Below are positions 1 to 7,600 of a DNA stretch of 32,129 bases, piece by piece (position 1 is the stretch's first letter; each line of letters starts with the position of its first letter). The notes beneath the pieces were generated by a model. That model made no database searches, was not told the origin of the DNA, and saw only the letters and a program-made list of their open reading frames with translations. A program made the translations under genes and the position numbers. This DNA is from Acidobacteriota bacterium (GTDB taxonomy: Bacteria; Acidobacteriota; Terriglobia; Terriglobales; Acidobacteriaceae): contig JAJZIJ010000030.1 of the NCBI GenBank assembly GCA_021810625.1, positions 1-32,129 of the forward strand. The letters run 5' to 3'.

Positions 1-169
1 CGCTGCTCATGAACGTCCATCGCTCCCCACGCCATCCCCGCACCCTCCACGTTTGCGCTTCACTTCGCGCCAAAGTGTAAAGCATCTCCCGGGACGTTGT
101 GTTAAGTATGTCTTGAGACTGTACAAAACGAGACCTGGGGCACCCCGGTACTCTATGCGATGGAAGCCC

Positions 170-1897
170 TTACGTGATCGAGGCAAAGATGCGTGGCGGC
201 GTGGGAACTCCTTTTTGTTCCGGCGCGGCAGTCACCATTGCAGCAGGCTTGGGCTGGCGCTCGCGGGGCGTGTTGGAGGCCTCTTCCAGGCGGAATTGCG
301 AGACCATGCGATCCAGTTGCAAGGCCAGAGAATTGAGGCTCTGGCAGGCTGTGGCGGAGAGATGCGCGCCCTCGGCAGTTTCGGCCACGGTGTTGGCGAT
401 GGCGTCCATGTTGCGATTGATCTCTTCCGTGGCGCTGGTCTGCTGCGTGGCGGCGGTGGCAATCTGGCTGACCATGTGCTGCACCTGCTCGGCGGAGGTG
501 ATGATTTGCATCAGCGACTCGCCCGCCCGCTGCGCGCTCAACACGCCCAACTGCACCTTTTCTTCGCTGGAGGTCATGGCGGCGGCGGCCATGCGCGTCT
601 CCTGTTGAATGGCCTGCACCGTAGTCTCAATTTCCTTTGTGGCCTGCGCGGTGCGCTCGGCGAGTTTGCGCACCTCCGTGGCGACCACGGCAAATCCCCG
701 GCCATGTTCGCCCGCCCGTGCCGCTTCAATGGCCGCGTTCAGCGCCAACAGATTCGTCTGCGTGGCGATCTCCTCAATCATGCTGGTAATGTGACCGATC
801 TGGCCGGAGCGCTCATTCAGGCTGGAAAGTTTGTCTCCGGCCTCATGCGCATATTCAGCGACGGAGCGGATCACATGAATCGCCTCGTCTACGATCAGTC
901 CACCATTGCGAGCCACTTCGCCCGCCTCCAGCGTGCGCTCGGCGGCGCGGTGGGAACTGTCGCGAATCTCGCGAATGGTGGCGGCCATCTCCTGCATGGT
1001 GGCAGCCATTTGTGATGTCTGATGCTTCTGCGTCTCCGTGCTGGTGGCTGATTGCTGCGCGATGGCAGCGATGCCTTCGGCGCTTTCCAGCACCTGCCGC
1101 GAACTGTGCATAACGCTGGACAACGTCTGTGCAATCCGCGCCAGCGAGTGATTCAGGATTTTTCCCATCTGGCCCAGATCGTCGGAACTGGTGATCTGGA
1201 CGCGATGCGACAGGTCGCCTTCGCCGAGCCGCTTCATGGCGTACTCCAGCGGATGCAGGCTGCGCCGGATGGAGTACGCAAACCAAAAGGAGACTCCCAG
1301 CCCGGCGATACACATCAAGGCCAGGATCAGAATAAGCAGGCGCTGGCTGAAATGGACGGCACGCAGCGCATCCTGTGCCCAGCGTTCGCCGCGCAGACGG
1401 CTGCTGCTGGCCAACGCGCTCTCCAGAACCTCGCGCTGTCCGACAATCGGCAGCACGCGCGCTTTGTACATATCCCATGCATCCAGCTTGCGGCCCGCCT
1501 CGCTCAGAGCGCGGGTCTGCTCCCACGCGGCCATCAGGTCTTGCTGTTTTAGAGCCAGTTGTATCAGAGTGTTTGCATCTGCGGGGATCAGCTTCTGATA
1601 CTGCTCGCGCAGTTGCATAATGCTGACATTGTCCTGGGCGATTAAGTTCTCCTGATCCGCCATCGCGTCGGGATCCACCACGTCGATGTGCAGTTGCATG
1701 GCATTGCTCTGATCCTTGGAGATGGATTGCATCTGTCCGGCCATATACAGGCCTGGCAGCGAATCATGCACCAGCACGCCAATGGCCTGCTGCGTGCGTC
1801 GCGTGCTCAGGTAGGAGGCGATGCCAATGGTGGCATTCAGCGCTACCAGCAGCAGGCAAATCAACAGAATTTTTCGGCTTAACGTCCAGTACGGCAT
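170..1897 (-). CDS. Methyl-accepting chemotaxis protein
   Basis: Transmembrane chemoreceptor of 575 residues. It should sense a periplasmic signal and pass it to a CheA/CheW array. Visible in order: a first membrane segment (about residues 9-30), a periplasmic helical domain of about 170 residues of four-helix-bundle type, a second membrane segment around [18 protein letters not shown], a HAMP linker (GEGDLSHRV), and a long cytoplasmic coiled coil. The hairpin tip is near-invariant ([19 protein letters not shown]). There is no C-terminal CheR/CheB-tethering pentapeptide of NWETF type. The start at 1897 (MPYWTLSRK) is chosen because GGGAG lies about 10 nt upstream and the first membrane helix follows at once; the frame is open for 76 more codons upstream, but that part is arginine-rich and unlike a receptor. 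No other chemotaxis gene is nearby, so it is an orphan receptor. The ligand is unknown. Confidence 0.93.
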   Translation of the reverse strand: MPYWTLSRKILLICLLLVALNATIGIASYLSTRRTQQAIGVLVHDSLPGLYMAGQMQSISKDQSNAMQLHIDVVDPDAMADQENLIAQDNVSIMQLREQYQKLIPADANTLIQLALKQQDLMAAWEQTRALSEAGRKLDAWDMYKARVLPIVGQREVLESALASSSRLRGERWAQDALRAVHFSQRLLILILALMCIAGLGVSFWFAYSIRRSLHPLEYAMKRLGEGDLSHRVQITSSDDLGQMGKILNHSLARIAQTLSSVMHSSRQVLESAEGIAAIAQQSATSTETQKHQTSQMAATMQEMAATIREIRDSSHRAAERTLEAGEVARNGGLIVDEAIHVIRSVAEYAHEAGDKLSSLNERSGQIGHITSMIEEIATQTNLLALNAAIEAARAGEHGRGFAVVATEVRKLAERTAQATKEIETTVQAIQQETRMAAAAMTSSEEKVQLGVLSAQRAGESLMQIITSAEQVQHMVSQIATAATQQTSATEEINRNMDAIANTVAETAEGAHLSATACQSLNSLALQLDRMVSQFRLEEASNTPRERQPKPAAMVTAAPEQKGVPTPPRIFASIT

Positions 1898-2145
1898 ATC
1901 GTGTAGGCTCCCGTTTTCAGCTCGATTGCAGGAATTACCGTGTGCAGGTTCCAGTTCCGGCGGTGATTGTGATACAACACTGCCAAACCTCTGTATCGGC
2001 AGAAGAGGGCGGGTCTTCACCATGCAACTGCGCCGGATGGTAGAATCCGGCCTGAAGCATCTTGGAAATTCCGCAACGTATGCAGCATATCCCCCACCCC
2101 GCGCGCACCTCCGGCGTGCTGGCAACTGGTTGACTGGAGTCGATA

Positions 2146-3225
2146 ATGGCAGACGATAAAGAACGCACCCGCGCAGTAGAACTGGCGCTGGCTCAGATTG
2201 AAAAGCAGTTTGGCAAAGGGTCGATCATGCGCCTCGGCAGCAAAGAGGCGATTGTTCCCATTGCGGTCATTTCCACCGGGTCGATCTCTTTCGATGCCGC
2301 GCTGGGTGTCGGCGGCCTGCCTCGTGGCCGCGTCATTGAGATTTTTGGCCCGGAATCCTCCGGCAAAACCACCATCACGCTGCAAGTCATCGCCGAGGCG
2401 CAAAAGGCTGGCGGTCTGGCTGCGTTCGTCGATGCCGAGCACGCGCTCGACCCCATCTACGCCCGCAAGCTCGGCGTCGATATCGACAACCTGCTGATCT
2501 CGCAGCCAGATTACGGCGAGCAGGCATTGGAGATTACCGAGGCGCTGGTGCGTTCGGGCGCCATTGACGTTCTGGTCGTTGATTCGGTCGCCGCGCTGGT
2601 GCCGAAGGCGGAACTCGACGGCGAGATGGGCGATTCGCACATGGGCCTGCAAGCGCGCCTGATGTCGCAGGCGCTCCGCAAGCTGACCGGAACGGTCTCG
2701 AAATCCCGTACCAGCCTGATCTTCATCAACCAGATTCGCGAGAAGATTGGCGTGATGTTTGGCAACCCGGAAACCACCACCGGAGGTCGCGCGCTCAAGT
2801 TTTACGCCTCCGTGCGCGTGGATATTCGCCGCATCGGTGCCGTCAAGGAAGGCGATACTGTCGTCGGCTCGCGCACCAAGGTGAAGATCGTCAAGAACAA
2901 GGTCGCTGCGCCCTTCCGCGAGGCGGAGTTTGACATCCTCTACGGCGAGGGCATCTCCCGCGAGGGCGATGTGCTCGACCTGGCCGTGCTGCACAATATC
3001 GTCGAAAAATCCGGCGCGTGGTACAGCTTCAGCGGCGAGCGCATCGGCCAGGGCCGCGAGAATGTCCGCCAGCACTTCAAGGACAACAGGGAGACCTTCG
3101 CCCGCGTGGAGAGCCAGTTGCGCCAGAAACTCGGCATCGCCGGCAAGGGCGATGTCGAAATTCCCGCCGTCCCCACCAACGGCGCCGCCACCGCCCAAGA
3201 GGTCGTCAAAGCTGGCAAGAAGTAG
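2146..3225 (+). CDS. recA: RecA recombinase
   Basis: RecA of 359 residues, the ATP-dependent strand-exchange protein that also stimulates LexA self-cleavage in SOS-proficient bacteria. Walker A is GPESSGKT at residues 68-75. The core follows the family closely throughout (for example [17 protein letters not shown] and [20 protein letters not shown]). Length and ends are normal. The start has GGAG 8 nt upstream. It is transcribed divergently from the chemoreceptor across 248 bp. That gap holds a TAGAAT hexamer (2041-2046) that could be a -10 box, but the -35 is poor and I see no recognisable LexA operator. The gene ends 20 bp before a strong hairpin that doubles as part of the fic control region. 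Confidence 0.98.
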   Translation: MADDKERTRAVELALAQIEKQFGKGSIMRLGSKEAIVPIAVISTGSISFDAALGVGGLPRGRVIEIFGPESSGKTTITLQVIAEAQKAGGLAAFVDAEHALDPIYARKLGVDIDNLLISQPDYGEQALEITEALVRSGAIDVLVVDSVAALVPKAELDGEMGDSHMGLQARLMSQALRKLTGTVSKSRTSLIFINQIREKIGVMFGNPETTTGGRALKFYASVRVDIRRIGAVKEGDTVVGSRTKVKIVKNKVAAPFREAEFDILYGEGISREGDVLDLAVLHNIVEKSGAWYSFSGERIGQGRENVRQHFKDNRETFARVESQLRQKLGIAGKGDVEIPAVPTNGAATAQEVVKAGKK

Positions 3226-3245
3226 GTTCTTTGTGCGAATGGCAA

Positions 3246-3284
3246 AAAAATGAGCGATAGAGATGTCATCTATCGCTCATTTTT
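3246..3284 (+). terminator. recA terminator hairpin made of the GAGCGATA repeat
   Basis: A near-perfect inverted repeat: arms 3246-3261 and 3269-3284 pair over 16 bp (A-run, TGAGCGATAGA / TCTATCGCTCA, T-run) around a 7-nt loop. Ending in TTTTT and lying 20 bp after the recA stop, it has the form of a rho-independent terminator. Its stem carries the same TGAGCGATA word as the next palindrome, over the fic start, so it may serve as both terminator and protein-binding site. Confidence 0.8.
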
Positions 3285-3289
3285 CTGCA

Positions 3290-3324
3290 TATAATGAGCG
3301 ATAGGATGTAGGCGTATCGCTCAT
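3290..3324 (+). promoter_or_regulatory. fic promoter overlapped by an inverted repeat (candidate operator)
   Basis: A perfect -10 hexamer TATAAT (3290-3295) lies between two palindromes. The second has arms ATGAGCGATA (3294-3303) and TATCGCTCAT (3315-3324) around 11 nt; its right arm runs into the fic ATG at 3323. With the upstream hairpin there are four TGAGCGATA half-sites, starting at 3251, 3271, 3295 and 3315, alternating in orientation and 20-24 bp apart, about two helical turns. This looks like an operator for cooperative repression; autoregulation by the winged-helix tail of Fic is my inference. I see no convincing -35. Confidence 0.6.
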
Positions 3325-4435
3325 GACCTGGAATTGGCAAAAGCCGGATTGGCCGAATTTTCAATGGGAGCGCTCCCGGCTCGCCCATGCGGAAGAGCAA
3401 TTTCTGCTTGGCGCGGGCGTTGCTCTGGGCACGGTGAAGCACTTGAACGGGGCCGCGCGCGACCAACTGATCGTCGAGGCGATCAGTGGAGAAGCGCTGA
3501 CAACTTCGGAGATTGAGGGCGAAATCCTCAATCGGGCCAGCGTGCAGTCCTCCATTCAGCGGCAGTTGGGGCTGGCATTCGATCCACGCCGCGTCACGCC
3601 TGCCGAGCAGGGCATCGCGGAGATGATGGTCGATCTCTACCGGACATTCCCCGCGCCTCTTTCTGGCAGGATGCTGTTCTCCTGGCATTGCAGGATGACC
3701 CTCGGCAGGCAAGATCTGGCGGACATCGGAAGGTATCGCGCCAGCCGGGAACCCATGCAGGTTGTTTCCGGGAAGATGGGCGATCCGAGGATACATTTCG
3801 AGGCTCCGCCTTCAAAACAAGTTCCTGCGGAAATGAAGCGTTTTATCGCGTGGTTCAATCGAACCGGGCCACGCGGCGCAGACCCTCTGCCCGCCATTAC
3901 GCGTGCAGGCATGGCGCATTTGTATTTCGAGTCGATTCATCCATTCGAGGATGGCAACGGTCGCATCGGGCGCGCCATTGCGGAAAAAGCGATAGCGCAG
4001 AGCTTTGGTCAGCCGATCCTCATTGCTTTAGCCACCACAATCCTCGCGCATCAGAAGAGCTATTACGACGCTTTGGAAAATGCCAATAAGCAGAATGAGA
4101 TTACGGCGTGGCTGACTTGGTTTGCTGCGATTGCTCTCGAAGCGCAACGCCGGACGCTGGCACAGGTGGAGTTTCTCATCGCCAAGACAAAGCTGCTGGA
4201 TCGGCTGCGCGGTCAGATCAATAATCGGCAAGAGAAAGCGCTCCTGCGCATGCTCAAGGAGGGCACCGATGGTTTCAAGGGCGGCTTGAGCGCGGGCAAC
4301 TACAGCACCATCACTGGAGCTTCTCCGGCTACAACCACTCGCGACTTGGCTGACCTGACAGAAAAGGGCGCTCTCATCCGCACCGGCGAGCGCAAACACG
4401 CCCGCTATGCGCTCGACCTCTCAATGCCTGAATGA
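3323..4435 (+). CDS. Fic family AMPylase with N-terminal inhibitory motif and C-terminal winged helix
   Basis: Fic-domain protein of 370 residues. Such enzymes usually transfer AMP from ATP to a hydroxyl side chain of a target protein. The catalytic motif HPFEDGNGRIGR (residues 206-217) is complete, with catalytic His206 and phosphate-binding Asn212 and Arg214. The N-terminal part contains T61-SEI-E65-G66, which fits the inhibitory [S/T]xxxE[G/N] helix, so this should be a class II, self-inhibited Fic protein. The N-terminus (WNWQKPDWPNFQW) resembles the DUF4172/Fic_N family. The C-terminal 70 residues look like a winged helix (ATTTRDLADLTEKGAL), suggesting DNA binding. The start ATG lies inside the right arm of a palindrome. 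The gene converges with the HEPN remnant, 4 bp between stop codons. Target protein unknown. Confidence 0.93.
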   Translation: MTWNWQKPDWPNFQWERSRLAHAEEQFLLGAGVALGTVKHLNGAARDQLIVEAISGEALTTSEIEGEILNRASVQSSIQRQLGLAFDPRRVTPAEQGIAEMMVDLYRTFPAPLSGRMLFSWHCRMTLGRQDLADIGRYRASREPMQVVSGKMGDPRIHFEAPPSKQVPAEMKRFIAWFNRTGPRGADPLPAITRAGMAHLYFESIHPFEDGNGRIGRAIAEKAIAQSFGQPILIALATTILAHQKSYYDALENANKQNEITAWLTWFAAIALEAQRRTLAQVEFLIAKTKLLDRLRGQINNRQEKALLRMLKEGTDGFKGGLSAGNYSTITGASPATTTRDLADLTEKGALIRTGERKHARYALDLSMPE

Positions 4436-4439
4436 AGGG

Positions 4440-4814
4440 CTATTCATCGTTGCCAGTATCCGATAATTTCTCGGAAACCGGAACATTGTGGTTCTCGAAC
4501 CATCTGTCATATTCTTCAAGTTGATCCAGTTCTTCCCGGCTGAGATTAATTCCAGAGGAAACGTGGGAAACGATGTTGCGCTTTTCATTGACAAAGTTTA
4601 ACCAAGCTAACCGTGCCGCTTTATTTCCAGATTTTCCGTAAGCAAGAATCGGTTCAAAAATCGACCAGTTTTCCAGTGCAATTTTGGAATAATCAACGAG
4701 ATCAAAATAGTTTTCCTTGCTGCCTCTCTGCTGATTGTCGTCCTCACAACGCTGGCTTACCTTTAACCGAACTGGTTTTGGTACGCCAACCGTCCACCAA
4801 CCTGGATCGTCCAC
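4440..4814 (-). pseudogene. 5'-truncated HEPN-domain gene (Swt1-type HEPN C-terminus)
   Basis: Open frame of 124 codons that I read as the C-terminal HEPN domain of a larger protein. Visible are WW-x-VGVPKPVR (residues 6-16), NYFDLVDYSKIALENW (35-50) and the Rx4H motif R79-NIVS-H84, the usual RNase signature of HEPN domains. From memory this order matches the Swt1-type HEPN domain found at protein ends; a match from memory, not a search. The only start is a GTG at 4814 without a ribosome binding site, right next to the IS481 scrap beginning at 4820, so the N-terminal part seems to have been lost there. Base composition differs sharply from the surroundings: 42% G+C in 4501-4560 and 38% in 4621-4680 by hand count. 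A small intact HEPN protein is possible but less likely. Confidence 0.6.
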
Positions 4815-4819
4815 CCCGC

Positions 4820-4861
4820 ACTCTCAACCCAATCCATCAAATACCGGGACTAAACAACTAG
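4820..4861 (+). mobile_element. Remnant of an IS481-family transposase 3' end
   Basis: Positions 4820-4860 match the reverse complement of 31960-32000 with a single mismatch (the base pairing with 31963). They encode the transposase C-terminus TLNPIHQIPGLNN followed by TAG at 4859-4861. The rest of the element, including the inverted repeat expected after the stop codon, is missing. The scrap abuts the moeA stop codon (4858-4860, other strand) and the broken 5' end of the HEPN gene. Confidence 0.8.
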
Positions 4862-6255
4862 CGCAGCAGGATGCGGACGTAACTTCCGGCGGAGAGTACA
4901 GGCTGATCCTCCGGCGCGACCAGATAGCAATTGGCGCGGGCGTTGGCGGCCAAATCTCCAGAGCCATGCCAGGAAATCGGCATGACGGTTGGCTCGGCAA
5001 ATTGCGCGTTCTCTTGGGAAAATCCGGGCGCGTGTTTCGGCGCGCGATCCAACCATGCGGGCAGAAAGCGCGTCAGGCCCGCCGCGTGACGAACCTCCTC
5101 CGTGAGCCGCGCCATCGCGAAGAACGGCTGCCCTTCCCGCTCACCCGCCAGAGCCATGAGCAGTGGATACGCGAAGAGGGCAAACGTCACCATTGTCGAA
5201 AGAGGATTTCCCGGCAGGCCAAAGAAATAGCGCGCCGGATAGTCATCTCTGGCGGGGATGCGACCAAAGACGAGCGGCTTGCCGGGCTGAATGCGTACCT
5301 CCGTGAAGAAAAACTCCGCGCCCAGATTGGCGAGAACTTCTTTGACAAGATCATATTTCCCCATCGACACGCCTCCAGAGAGCAGGAGCAGATCGGCGCT
5401 CAGATTGGGATGAAGCGCAGCGCGAATGCCGCCGATGAGAGACTCCCGCTGGTCGCGCGCAATGGGCAGGCGGAGTGGAATAGCTCCGGCCTGAGCAACG
5501 AGCGCGGCAGTGGAATGACTGTTGGAGTTGTAGATTTGATGCGTGGCAATGGGCGCGGACGAGGCTCCAGGTTCGAAGTCGGGTTCGACGAGTTCATCGC
5601 CAGTGGCGAGGATGGCGACTCTGGGTCGCGCATACACGGGCAGGCTGCTGAGTCCGCAACTGGCGGCAACGGCGATGTGCGGAGCGCCAAGGCGCGTGCC
5701 GGATGCAACCAAAGCATCGCCCCGACGCGCCTCGCCGGCGCGGGGTACGACGTTGGCTCCGGGGAGCAATGTGCGGCCCGCAGCGGGGCGAAGGCTTGCG
5801 CTGTCGGCAGACGTGCCAGCAATCTCTTCCGCATGTTCGACCATCAGAACCGCATTGGCTCCCGGAGGCAGTGGCGCTCCGGTCATAATCTCGACGGCCT
5901 CCCCGGCGACGAGCGCGGAACGATGGGCAGGCCATGCCTCCCCGGCGCGAACTTGCCCAACGATGCGAAGCGGAGAGCCAACCTCTGCGCCCTGCAAATC
6001 CTCAGCGCGCACGGCGTAGCCATCGCGTGTGGCGCGATCAAAGGGCGGCTGATCCCGATCCGCGAGAATAGGCGCGGCCAGCACGCGACCCAGCGCGGCG
6101 GCAAGCGAGACCATCCCCGATGTAGGCGAGGGCTGTTGCAACACGAGAGACGACTGCGCCATCACAGCGGCCAGCGCCTGCGCAAAGGAAAGCGCTGTGG
6201 AAGACGCAGAAGAAAGCGATGGACTGGCGGCGGAGTTTCGGTTCGTGGCATTCAT
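4858..6255 (-). CDS. moeA: Molybdopterin molybdenumtransferase MoeA
   Basis: MoeA of 465 residues, the cytoplasmic enzyme that inserts molybdate into adenylylated molybdopterin to give molybdenum cofactor. Family signatures: PPFDRATRDGYAV (residues 70-82), AVEIMTGAPLPPGANAV, TGDELV, LLSGGVSMGKYDLVKEVL in the MogA-like domain, and FGLPGNPLSTMV. The C-terminal domain IV is present and ends in SYVRILLR, so the gene looks complete although its stop codon touches the IS481 scrap. The N-terminus has about 20 extra Ser/Ala-rich residues before the usual start of homology (SFAQALAAV), so a slightly later start cannot be excluded. No other molybdopterin gene is in the window. A two-tier hairpin precedes the start. 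Confidence 0.95.
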   Translation of the reverse strand: MNATNRNSAASPSLSSASSTALSFAQALAAVMAQSSLVLQQPSPTSGMVSLAAALGRVLAAPILADRDQPPFDRATRDGYAVRAEDLQGAEVGSPLRIVGQVRAGEAWPAHRSALVAGEAVEIMTGAPLPPGANAVLMVEHAEEIAGTSADSASLRPAAGRTLLPGANVVPRAGEARRGDALVASGTRLGAPHIAVAASCGLSSLPVYARPRVAILATGDELVEPDFEPGASSAPIATHQIYNSNSHSTAALVAQAGAIPLRLPIARDQRESLIGGIRAALHPNLSADLLLLSGGVSMGKYDLVKEVLANLGAEFFFTEVRIQPGKPLVFGRIPARDDYPARYFFGLPGNPLSTMVTFALFAYPLLMALAGEREGQPFFAMARLTEEVRHAAGLTRFLPAWLDRAPKHAPGFSQENAQFAEPTVMPISWHGSGDLAANARANCYLVAPEDQPVLSAGSYVRILLR

Positions 6256-6274
6256 GCGAGGGCGATGCCTTTCT

Positions 6275-6323
6275 CGCGCAAAGGAAACGGCCTCTGCGTG
6301 GAATCAGAGGCCGCGGTTGCGCG
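6275..6323 (-). promoter_or_regulatory. Two-tier stem-loop in the moeA leader
   Basis: Outer arms CGCGCAA (6275-6281) / TTGCGCG (6317-6323) and inner arms GGCCTCTG (6289-6296) / CAGAGGCC (6305-6312) pair perfectly, separated by an asymmetric internal loop and closed by an 8-nt loop. The structure lies between the TPR gene stop and the moeA start, ending about 19 nt before the moeA ATG, with AAAGG in between. There is no T-run, so it is not a typical terminator. It could be an mRNA leader element; I cannot assign it to a known riboswitch class. Confidence 0.4.
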
Positions 6324-6346
6324 TACTGCGGGAATCATACAGCCAA

Positions 6347-7459
6347 TCAATGACCGCCTTTTTTGTACGTTGTGTGGACGGTCTCTCCGGCTGCATCCAG
6401 AACGCTGCGGACATCGTTGGCCAGTGGGCTATTGGGCGCAAGCTCCAGAAATTTCCGATAGGCATCAGCGCAGCCCGGTGGAAGAACGATCTTCTGCGTC
6501 TTCGGATCGACGGTGGCCTTCTGCACCAGGCTTTGGCCCTTGATGTAATAGGGCATCGGCTTGGTGGGATCAGCAGCAATCGCCTTGTCGGCTGCGGCAC
6601 CAGCAGCATCGCTCTGGCCAGCTTGATAGAGAACAACAGCCTCATTGCCATAGTACATGGCGGCATTGGTGGGCTGTGCCTTGACTGCTGCTTCATAGGC
6701 CGCTACGGACAGGTCGTTCTTGCCGGATTTTGCATAGGCCTCGCCCAGATTGTTGTCTGCGGAGGCAATGATCTCCGGCGTGGAATTCTTATCTGCCTGT
6801 AACAAACCAAGAGCCTTCTGGTAGTTGGTAACGGCATCAGCATACTTCTTGGCCGCCAGATCGCTGTCGCCCAGTTCGTACCACAGGAGACCTGAATCCG
6901 GCTTGATCTGGGTGGCCTGCTGGTCGAGAGTGATGGCCTGATCGACATTGCCTGCCTGCCGCGCGGCGCGAGCCTGGAGGATCAAGCCATTGACGTTCTT
7001 GATCTGTGCGTTTTCCTTTATGATGGCCGCGTTTTTGGCCATAGCATCCGCCACTGCCTTGCGCGCTGCTGGCGACAACTTATCCAGGAATGCCTTGCGC
7101 GAGAGATCGAAATCCACGGGAGTGTCTGTTGCCTCTGCAAAGTGAACGTTGCGCTGCATGTCGATGACGTTAGGGATGTTTCCCACCGATGCCTTGGAGG
7201 CGGCTGCGTTTGTGGCATTCGGCATCTGCTGCAACATGATGGTGTAGGTGCCAGGGGCAACCTCTCCCGTATAGTTGCCGTTGGCGTCGGTGGTGAAGGT
7301 ATACTTCACCTCATTGGTCGCGTTTGCCACAAGGATCTTGGCATTGGCAACGGGCATGGACAGCGGATCCTGAACGTGACCGTGGATTTTCGCCTTCGGT
7401 TGCGCCCATCCGGGAATGGCTGCCGCAAGAATGGCTGCCAGACAGATTTTCTTCAGCAT
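6347..7459 (-). CDS. Secreted TPR protein with N-terminal carboxypeptidase-regulatory-like domain
   Basis: Exported protein of 370 residues. A signal peptide (MLKKICLAAILAAAIPGWAQ) is followed by a beta-sandwich domain at about residues 24-95 (HVQDPLSMPVANAKILV ... TDANGNYTGEVAPGTYTI), the CarboxypepD_reg type common in Bacteroidota and Acidobacteriota. A helical stretch and several tetratricopeptide repeats follow at about 160-330 (for example LWYELGDSDLAAKKYADAVTNYQKAL). A C-terminal part ends in YRKFLELAPNSPLANDVRSVLD. The start at 7459 has AAGGAG about 7 nt upstream; the frame is open 18 codons further but lacks a signal there. It lies upstream of moeA on the same strand with an 91-bp gap holding a hairpin, so co-transcription is possible. 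Probably periplasmic; partner unknown. Confidence 0.8.
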   Translation of the reverse strand: MLKKICLAAILAAAIPGWAQPKAKIHGHVQDPLSMPVANAKILVANATNEVKYTFTTDANGNYTGEVAPGTYTIMLQQMPNATNAAASKASVGNIPNVIDMQRNVHFAEATDTPVDFDLSRKAFLDKLSPAARKAVADAMAKNAAIIKENAQIKNVNGLILQARAARQAGNVDQAITLDQQATQIKPDSGLLWYELGDSDLAAKKYADAVTNYQKALGLLQADKNSTPEIIASADNNLGEAYAKSGKNDLSVAAYEAAVKAQPTNAAMYYGNEAVVLYQAGQSDAAGAAADKAIAADPTKPMPYYIKGQSLVQKATVDPKTQKIVLPPGCADAYRKFLELAPNSPLANDVRSVLDAAGETVHTTYKKGGH

Positions 7460-7588
7460 TTCTCTCTCCTTACCGTGTATCGTTCGCCGTTTGAGCGCAA
7501 CGTGCATCCTCAAAACAATGACACTTCATTATAAGATGCTGCGCAAGTACACCGCCCAGGGAAACCGGCATCTCGAATCCAGGAATAC

Positions 7589-7594
7589 TATAGT
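7589..7594 (+). promoter_or_regulatory. Candidate -10 box of a leaderless dinB transcript
   Basis: TATAGT ends 6 nt before the dinB ATG at 7601, so a start site 7 nt after the -10 would be the A of the ATG. No Shine-Dalgarno sequence precedes this ATG. The -35 region is poor. An alternative TATAAG hexamer lies further upstream near 7530. Confidence 0.4.
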
Positions 7595-7600
7595 TGCCAG

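Noticed and set aside
1898-2145. LexA/SOS box upstream of recA
   Set aside because: No paired GAAC-N4-GTTC or CTG-N10-CAG type motif could be found; GTTCCAGTTCC near 1947 is not palindromic.
2017-3198. Antisense open frame of 393 codons across recA
   Set aside because: A mirror frame of recA; the sense strand is unmistakable.
4735-6543. Long open frame of 602 codons on the plus strand across moeA
   Set aside because: It lies antisense to a clear MoeA, has arginine/glycine-rich composition and no domain; a high-G+C shadow frame.
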